Part shown: one piece after another, positions 1 to 4,541 of the stretch
How the letters are laid out: each line of letters opens with the position of its first letter
Numbering within the stretch: position 1 is the stretch's first letter
From: JBDNFP01 sp041689775
GTDB taxonomy: Bacteria > Bacteroidota > Bacteroidia > Cytophagales > Spirosomataceae
Direction of reading: 5' to 3'
Assembly (NCBI GenBank): GCA_041689775.1
Contig: JBDNFP010000404.1
Coordinates: 1 to 7,641 of the forward strand
DNA length: 7,641 nucleotides
Program-made: the position numbers and the translations under genes
The notes under the pieces: generated by a model
What the model saw: the letters and a program-made list of their open reading frames with translations, nothing else
Database searches by the model: none
What the model was told of the DNA's origin: nothing

Positions 1-2
1 AC

Positions 3-242
3 ACCGACGAGTGGGGCGCCTACGCCCGACTGACGCCGCAGCACATCGAACACGTAGTGGGCAAGGATCAGACCTGGAAGATCGAGCGCAAGAATTTGAA
101 CTTCCGCACCCATATCAAGCGCCTGAGTCGCAGGACGATATATTTTTCTAAAAACGAGCAAATTCATGACAATGTCATTGGTATGTACATCAACAAACAC
201 TATTTCAAAACAGGAACATATGGCGACTCCGTCGCTGCATGA
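3..242 (+). CDS. IS1-family transposase, C-terminal part (5'-truncated by window edge)
   Basis: This is the last 79 residues of a DDE transposase that cuts and joins the ends of its insertion sequence. The frame is open from base 3 and ends at TGA 240-242. The start TDEWGAY corresponds to the conserved TDGW/TDEW block of IS1 InsB, whose Asp is a catalytic residue. It is followed by KIERKNLNFRTHIKRLSRRT, which matches the IS1 signature around the catalytic Glu (IERxNLNLRxxxxRLxRKT), and by FSKNEQIHDNVIGMYIN, matching the IS1 C-terminus. The internal ATG at 57 is not the true start, because homology extends upstream to the window edge. The reading frame has no stop in the visible part, so the gene may be intact. 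The stop lies 22 bases before the proposed IS end, as in compact IS1 elements. Family assignment is firm; activity cannot be judged. Confidence 0.9.
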   Translation, partial: TDEWGAYARLTPQHIEHVVGKDQTWKIERKNLNFRTHIKRLSRRTIYFSKNEQIHDNVIGMYINKHYFKTGTYGDSVAA

Positions 243-264
243 TCAACCCTTTATAGACACTACC
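243..264 (-). repeat. Candidate right terminal inverted repeat (IRR) of the IS1-family element
   Basis: On the minus strand the segment reads GGTAGTGTCTATAAAGGGTT and onward. It starts with the GGTxxTG pattern shared by IS1 ends and begins immediately after the transposase stop codon. The bases just outside (from 265, AAATAATGA) would be the right copy of the 8-9 bp target duplication. The other copy and the left repeat are off-window, so this rests on position and the first bases only. Confidence 0.5.
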
Positions 265-314
265 AAATAATGATTAGAACCCGAACTAACCTTAATCAGG
301 AAAAAGCCAACCCC

Positions 315-681
315 TCATTTCAGCCACTCCCACCGCTTAGCCCAATCCGCTGGAATACTGAGCTTTGGACCCTTAAATCGCCATTACAACACACTATATG
401 TGGCCACCGTGTCCACGATGGTAGTATTACGCTCAAAACTTATTCTGGTACGCCGGTCGATTCTGGTAAAGCTAACGCCCCAGCTTTCACCCATTGGATT
501 ATCCGGATTTCCCTTCATCAAGTAGGCGAGCGAAGGCGTATCTCCCATTTTTATTTCACCCTTATAATAGTTTTCAAAATCCTTCCCATGGCTCCGTTTC
601 ACTGGATAAAGTTACCGTAGTAGGCGTTCCCTATGATATTATTTGGTGATTCTTAATCCATAAACAATCCGCAATAGGTGG
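315..681 (-). pseudogene. Decayed DUF1593 (nucleoside-hydrolase-like, Sde182-type) gene fragment
   Basis: On the minus strand a continuous stretch from 602 down to 384 encodes KMGDTPSLAYLMKGNPDNP, then ESWGVSF and a FERNTTIVDTVATYSVL-like tail. This is the MGDTPS...WGG.F signature of DUF1593 proteins, exported nucleoside-hydrolase-fold proteins found with plant-polysaccharide utilisation genes. The frame hits TAA right after SVL, then continues with WRFKGPKLSIPAD, as expected if a Glu codon (GAA) had become TAA, and ends at TGA 315-317. Upstream, the matching sequence ESPNNIIGNAYYGNFIQ sits in another frame (about 604-660, with a TAA just before ESPNN), so there is also a frameshift near 602. 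The expected Gly in WGG is Val. The N-terminal catalytic half is absent or unrecognisable. The gene is a relic; the adjacent IS may have helped to break it. Family call is fairly sure, exact limits are not. Confidence 0.65.
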
Positions 682-688
682 CATTAGA

Positions 689-841
689 TTATAAATCTTC
701 CACCAAAATATCCATTAATTCGCGACAGATGCTAATGTTTTGTTTCATGAGATTGAATATGCTCAGGCCACTTTCGTCGCTTTGGTATGCAAAAAATTTC
801 TTACCGATGCGCACATTCCAGATAATATAATTGGTGTTTCA
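689..841 (-). other. Short unrecognised open segment, possible gene relic
   Basis: A 50-codon open stretch lies between a TGA (842-844) and a TAA (689-691) on the minus strand. It contains YIIWNVRIGKKFFAYQS and SGLSIFNLMKQNISICREL, a composition that looks protein-like, but it has no start codon near its beginning. It lies upstream of the DUF1593 relic on the same strand and partly overlaps other frames that could extend that relic (a WIFWWKIYN reading near 692-720). It may be a decayed remnant of that gene or of another one. No family was recognised. Confidence 0.25.
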
Positions 842-1066
842 ACCTGCTGACAAGCCCGAATTTATGCGATGGTTGAGGTCGGTTCAGTACACCTGCCCCT
901 TCCAGATTACCTAGGTGAACTGAACCCAGCTACTTTGATTGAAATAGTTCTTGCTGGTACTCAGTAAAGAAAGAAGTACTCTATTGTGGTCCGAGCAGGC
1001 GGAGACCTATAAGTACACAGAATTACTCGTAGACAAGGGTGGAAAATGGCCGGAGAAGTTTTTCGT
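692..1066. other. Non-coding or decayed stretch between the DUF1593 relic and the DUF1080 operon
   Basis: Apart from the short open segment at 689-841, no gene is supported here. The plus-strand open frame from TTG 951 begins outside any recognisable leader and continues into the antisense of the DUF1080 gene, so it was not called, though its first part (AETYKYTELLVDKGGKWPEK) looks protein-like. No convincing hairpin followed by a T-run was found as a terminator for the operon ending at 1067. Confidence 0.4.
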
Positions 1067-1771
1067 TTACTCCACAACCAAAAGTGGGATATCCATTGGA
1101 CGGGAGAATCGTTCTGGATTTTTTGTAATGATCCTGATATTCCTGATCCGGGCGGTGGGCTTTTCGAGCGCGATATTATCGCCCAGAAAATGAATTTTCA
1201 AAGCAATGTACCCTTCCCGGTATTTTTTGTTAATGAAGTTACTGGCGGCTACGCCGTTCACCCACACTTTCACGGTGTCACCAATTAACTCGAATCGGTA
1301 ATGATCCCAGAGGCCCGCTTCTTTGAGGGCATTTTGGGCTTTGGGGTTATTGGACAGAGTAGATAGCCATTGCCAGGTATTGCCGTAATCATCAAAAATG
1401 GCCCCCGTCCACCGGCGACTCTTGTTGTGATCGACCTTGACTTGATAACCATACAGGCGTACGTGCGCCGTATCGGGGGCGAGGATGGCCCTTACCAAAA
1501 TACCGTACTGAAATTGTTCGTCCCGCTGGCATTCTAACTCCAAAATAAAATCCCGGCACTTTCTGTCTGTTCTTAAAAAAGTATGCTCACGCGTATTTGC
1601 CTTGCGCTGCAACCTGATGGCCCTCTCTTCCACCGTAAAAGTGGCAGAATCTCCTACTTTGGACCAGCCATTCAGATTTTTGCCATTGAAAAGAGGTTGC
1701 CACGACTGGCAAAAGCCAACGTCAGAAAGCAACAGCAGAATGACGATGGTGATCGTTTTTTTTCTTATCAT
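1067..1771 (-). CDS. DUF1080 / 3-keto-disaccharide hydrolase domain protein, exported (copy A)
   Basis: This 234-residue protein belongs to PF06439 (DUF1080), a jelly-roll fold whose characterised members cleave 3-keto-glycosides. Residues 1-21 form a signal peptide with a hydrophobic core (TIVILLLL); the Cys at 21 lacks a lipobox, so it is more likely periplasmic than a lipoprotein. The domain opens with LFNGKNLNGW (27-36), the family hallmark, and continues with YGILVR, GYQVKVD, RRWTGAIFDDYGN, WVNGV and REGYIALKIHFL, the usual strand order. Length fits a single-domain member. Its ATG overlaps the TGA of the upstream paralogue in ATGA (1768-1771), so translation is probably coupled. It is the last gene of the operon and the more divergent of the two copies: it has DDYGN for VDYGN and lacks the C-terminal tail of copy B. 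The substrate cannot be told from sequence. A purely carbohydrate-binding role is an alternative. Confidence 0.88.
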   Translation of the reverse strand: MIRKKTITIVILLLLSDVGFCQSWQPLFNGKNLNGWSKVGDSATFTVEERAIRLQRKANTREHTFLRTDRKCRDFILELECQRDEQFQYGILVRAILAPDTAHVRLYGYQVKVDHNKSRRWTGAIFDDYGNTWQWLSTLSNNPKAQNALKEAGLWDHYRFELIGDTVKVWVNGVAASNFINKKYREGYIALKIHFLGDNIALEKPTARIRNIRIITKNPERFSRPMDIPLLVVE

Positions 1772-2505
1772 CGTCTGAAATAGTTAATGTTTGATAATCC
1801 CCTCGTATCCTGTAAGGGCAGAGAAATCGGGCGGGCGTATTTCTTCACGCTGCGGGTGATAATTCGGGGATTTCTAAAAGCAATCATCAGACCTTCCTGC
1901 GCTTTGTCGTGTAGCAAGTAGTGAATTTTGAAGCCCACGTAACCCTTCTTGTAGCGATTATCCAGGATATTCGCCGTCGGCACGTCGTTGAGCCATACCT
2001 TGATATGATCGCCAATTGCTTCAATTCTCAACCGGTTCCATTCACCGCCTGCGTGCTCAGCATTTCGACCTCCTTCGTTATTTTCGAGGGTTTGCAACCA
2101 TTCGTGCCCATTCCCGTAATCCACAAAAATACCTCCGGTCCACCGTCGGGCAGGCCGGGGATCTACCTTGACCATATAGCCAAAGATGGAGGAGAAAGCG
2201 GTATCGGGGGCATCGATACTCCGAAAAAGAATGCCCGAGTCCAAATTCAGATCACGCCGAAAATCTACTTCAAATATAAAATTCCGGTACTGTTTCTCGC
2301 TACGCACGAAGGCATGGCGCGATGTATAGGCGGTCATTTGCAACCGCAAACTGCTATCCGCCACCTGTACTTTCGCGGGCTTGCCAATAACCTTCCAGCC
2401 GTCCAATTTTTTTCCGTTGAACATTGACGTCCAATCTTCTGATTTTTGCGCACGAACATTCAGAGAGAAAATAAAGAGCAAGAATAAAATGTGTAACTTT
2501 TTCAT
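1768..2505 (-). CDS. DUF1080 / 3-keto-disaccharide hydrolase domain protein, exported (copy B)
   Basis: This 245-residue protein is a paralogue of the next gene, with roughly 40% identical positions by eye over the whole domain. Residues 1-19 form a classical signal peptide (MKKLHILFLLFIFSLNVRA) with cleavage predicted after VRA. The DUF1080 hallmarks follow in order: MFNGKKLDGW (28-37), SGILFRS, GYMVKVD, RRWTGGIFVDYGN, KVWLNDV and KKGYVGFKIHYL. The last 10 or so residues (TRGLSNINYFRR region) extend past the domain. It starts only 9 bases after the dehydrogenase stop and ends in the ATGA overlap with copy A, so the three genes almost surely share one transcript. No Shine-Dalgarno sequence precedes the ATG, which is normal for Bacteroidota. 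By family precedent it would hydrolyse or eliminate across a 3-keto-glycosidic bond in the periplasm; whether the two copies differ in substrate anomer is unknown. Confidence 0.9.
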   Translation of the reverse strand: MKKLHILFLLFIFSLNVRAQKSEDWTSMFNGKKLDGWKVIGKPAKVQVADSSLRLQMTAYTSRHAFVRSEKQYRNFIFEVDFRRDLNLDSGILFRSIDAPDTAFSSIFGYMVKVDPRPARRWTGGIFVDYGNGHEWLQTLENNEGGRNAEHAGGEWNRLRIEAIGDHIKVWLNDVPTANILDNRYKKGYVGFKIHYLLHDKAQEGLMIAFRNPRIITRSVKKYARPISLPLQDTRGLSNINYFRR

Positions 2506-2514
2506 TTCAACTGC

Positions 2515-4239
2515 TCAGTTTTTCAGGTAGGCATTACTTACTTTTCTAATCATTCCCTCTTTTTTTGTGGTCAGAAACAGTTCCTTCGTCGCCCGATCAT
2601 AACCAATTCTGAGGTGAACCCTTTTCTGTCCGCTCAGCTCCCGCATGGATGATTCTTTGCCTTGGTTTGCCAGATTAATTGCGTAAATAGTGGAATCAGA
2701 AATGGCCGGATCGATATTCATGTAAAACAAACGGCCCGTAACGATATCCCCAAATACATATTTGCCCGCTAAGACCGAAAGCGGGCCTTCGTAGATAAAT
2801 CCGCCACTAATAGCGTTGCCGTCGCTGTGGTCATACTGCCCAAAAGGAAGATTGATTTTTTGTTTTTGGACATCGCTCAACTCAAAGAGTACGGTCTTGT
2901 CAATTCGGGTATTGACCCCATACAAGCCTTCCTGACTGCTCCATCCGTAATCACCCCCGTTCACGACGATATTGACTTCCTCTACGTTGGCTTCACCAAT
3001 ATCGGCCACCAGTAATCTATTTCCGTTCGCTTCGTCCCAGGCCATTCGGTGCGGATTCCGAAAACCGTATGCGTAAATTTCTTTCTGCGCGCCAAGTACC
3101 TTGCGCTTTACGAAAGGGTTGTCAGGCGGATAACCATAGGATCTGTTTTGCCCATTTGTAGCTAATGGATCGATGCGGATAATAACGCCCAGCAAAGAAC
3201 CCGGATCGTGACAAAGTTCGGGAAGTCGGATATTATTGGAACCGCCATCTCCAATACCAATGTACAGCATCCCAAAATCGGGATTACTGGGACTTAGGCC
3301 GGGGGCGAAGGTGATATCCTGCATTCCATGCGCGGTAGTCGGAGTGTTGATCCTGAATACCTCCCTTTTGGTACCTTTAAATAAAGTGGCTTGGGGTAAA
3401 TCCGTTTTCCATTCCGTCAACACCCACTGCAAACCAACCCCAATCGTATCGTTCCAGGCACCCGCATTGAGGGCAACTTTTCCCGTATATTTTTCGGCGT
3501 GGGTGGTGTACAGCAACCCATTTTGTTTAAATAGTGGATGAAAGTCGAAACTACCCAGTCCGGTCCCAATACCGGGCGAAAAGATAAAGTCGTCCAGTTC
3601 CTTCCGGATATCAAGATAGAGGTATGGGTTTCTGTCGTGAATGCGATAAATAAGGCCAATTTGATCACTGGCAAACAAATCACCTGTACTATTCGGGTCT
3701 GTTCGTAAGGTAGCAACACCTTTGTCGTCGGGAGAATTTTGCTGTCTCGGAATTTGCGCAAAACCTTCTAATTCTATCCACAGACTAGATTGTAAAACAG
3801 GAGGACAAAAACTCAGATCGTTATTCTTGCCAGAGAATGCCTTTACCACTTTGGGCTGACTATTCTTTTTCTTCGTCTCACTTTCAATGAAAGAGAAAAT
3901 GGAAGCCAATTCCGCATCAGTCAGTTGTTCAAATGCGGGCATCACCGATTTGTATTCTGACACTAAAGCAACCGTTCGCTCATCGGCTTTATCGACAAAT
4001 TTTTGAGGGTTTCTGGTGAAGTCTATCAGTTCACGTAGCGATCTGACGGTCGTTACTCCACCCAGCTTTGGTCCAAAAGCACCTTCATCGATTCCGTGGC
4101 AGGAAACACAGTTTGCATTAAAAGTCTCCTGGCCATTTCGCAGGATTCCCTGATCGGTGGAGTAGGCAGGTACTTGTCCTAAACTCACAAATGGAAGCAG
4201 GAAAAGGAGGAGTAGCGACAGGCTTTGGGGGAGATTCAT
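2515..4239 (-). CDS. Cytochrome c-fused PQQ-dependent sugar dehydrogenase (GSDH family), exported
   Basis: A 574-residue protein. Residues 1-22 are a signal peptide (LSLLLLFLLPFVSLG core). Residues 30-125 form a class I cytochrome c domain with the haem motif CVSCH at 44-48 and a likely axial Met at 100 in VMPAF. Residues 150-570 are a GSDH six-bladed propeller (PF07995): GLGSFDFHPLF, whose His234 aligns with the catalytic His of soluble PQQ glucose dehydrogenase; GIGDGGSNN at 328-336; YAYGFRNPHR at 389-398; ADIGEANVEEVN leading to GGDYGW around 413-433; and HSDGNAISGGF at 471-481. It would oxidise a sugar or alcohol in the periplasm and hand electrons to its own haem, then to the respiratory chain. 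The start at 4239 was preferred over the in-frame ATG at 4299 because the signal peptide begins there. Two lone Cys (about 145 and 343) could pair. PQQ binding and substrate are inferred from family; sorbosone/aldose dehydrogenase-like relatives are equally possible. First gene of the operon. Confidence 0.88.
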   Translation of the reverse strand: MNLPQSLSLLLLFLLPFVSLGQVPAYSTDQGILRNGQETFNANCVSCHGIDEGAFGPKLGGVTTVRSLRELIDFTRNPQKFVDKADERTVALVSEYKSVMPAFEQLTDAELASIFSFIESETKKKNSQPKVVKAFSGKNNDLSFCPPVLQSSLWIELEGFAQIPRQQNSPDDKGVATLRTDPNSTGDLFASDQIGLIYRIHDRNPYLYLDIRKELDDFIFSPGIGTGLGSFDFHPLFKQNGLLYTTHAEKYTGKVALNAGAWNDTIGVGLQWVLTEWKTDLPQATLFKGTKREVFRINTPTTAHGMQDITFAPGLSPSNPDFGMLYIGIGDGGSNNIRLPELCHDPGSLLGVIIRIDPLATNGQNRSYGYPPDNPFVKRKVLGAQKEIYAYGFRNPHRMAWDEANGNRLLVADIGEANVEEVNIVVNGGDYGWSSQEGLYGVNTRIDKTVLFELSDVQKQKINLPFGQYDHSDGNAISGGFIYEGPLSVLAGKYVFGDIVTGRLFYMNIDPAISDSTIYAINLANQGKESSMRELSGQKRVHLRIGYDRATKELFLTTKKEGMIRKVSNAYLKN

Positions 4240-4541
4240 GTGGCCTTCGGGATGGATTATTTGGATAACTAAGCTGTGCCTTTCTTGGCAAATAGTCATC
4301 GTAAGAAGTCATTGCCTAGTTCTTTCTACCAACCAAAAGTCATTAAATAAGCAGGATGAAAGAGGAAAAACAGGTCATCGTTGCCTTTTGATTGCTAGCC
4401 AGTTGAGTAAATCATGAGCAAAGATGGTTTTCCGTAAGTTTGGTGGCCCACTTTCGCACCTTGAATGTAAGGATCACGCTTAGGCCAATCAAGTCACTTA
4501 TCTTGGCAAAAAAGTAGTTCGATAAATAAAACTGTACGTAA
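4240..4541. promoter_or_regulatory. Divergent intergenic region between the sugar-dehydrogenase operon and the glycosidase gene
   Basis: This 302-bp AT-rich stretch must hold the promoters for both directions. No convincing gene lies in it. The 10-bp word TCTTGGCAAA occurs twice in the same orientation, at 4283-4292 and 4501-4510, close to each edge, so it could be a regulator site. The word GTCATCGT also appears twice (near 4295 and 4373). No riboswitch or terminator was recognised. Confidence 0.5.
4435..4442 (+). promoter_or_regulatory. Candidate Bacteroidota -7 promoter element for the glycosidase gene
   Basis: TAAGTTTG matches the Bacteroidota -7 consensus TAnnTTTG exactly. It is on the plus strand, about 99 bases before the ATG at 4542. 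No TTG sits at the expected -33 distance (the nearest upstream TTG is at 4403-4405, too far), so the match could be chance. Confidence 0.25.

Larger units (their letters stand above)
1..264 (+). mobile_element. Right-hand end of an IS1-family insertion sequence
   Basis: The element covers the transposase C-terminus and the short tail after it. Its right boundary is placed at 264 because the sequence there, read inward on the minus strand, begins GGTAGTGTCTATAAAGGG, resembling the GGTxxTG start of IS1-family terminal repeats. The left end lies outside the window, so neither the matching left repeat nor the target duplication can be checked. Base composition changes near 140 from GC-rich to AT-rich. 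Confidence 0.7.

Noticed and set aside
57..242. Separate 61-residue gene starting at ATG 57
   Set aside because: The IS1 transposase frame and its conserved TDEW block extend upstream of this ATG to the window edge, so 57 is an internal Met.
270..620. Plus-strand open frame of 116 codons
   Set aside because: It is the antisense of the DUF1593 relic, which has recognisable motifs; the plus-strand translation has none.
1030..1066. Terminator for the three-gene operon
   Set aside because: Only a weak GAAAA/TTTTC pairing was found, without a proper stem or T-run on the minus strand.
951..1288. Plus-strand open frames from TTG 951 and near 1046
   Set aside because: Most of their length is antisense to the DUF1080 gene, they overlap each other, and they lack a normal start.
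1692..1720. Lipoprotein signal (Cys21) in DUF1080 copy A
   Set aside because: The residues before the Cys (VGF) do not fit a lipobox, so an ordinary signal peptide is more likely.
1583..2427. Plus-strand open frames inside the DUF1080 genes
   Set aside because: Antisense shadows of strongly supported family members on the other strand.
2827..3761. Open frames on either strand inside the dehydrogenase gene
   Set aside because: Shadows in other frames of a gene with clear propeller motifs; no independent signal.
4240..4299. N-terminal extension of the dehydrogenase to the ATG at 4299
   Set aside because: The extra 20 residues (polar, with His and Cys) precede a complete signal peptide that starts at the ATG at 4239, so the shorter start is preferred.
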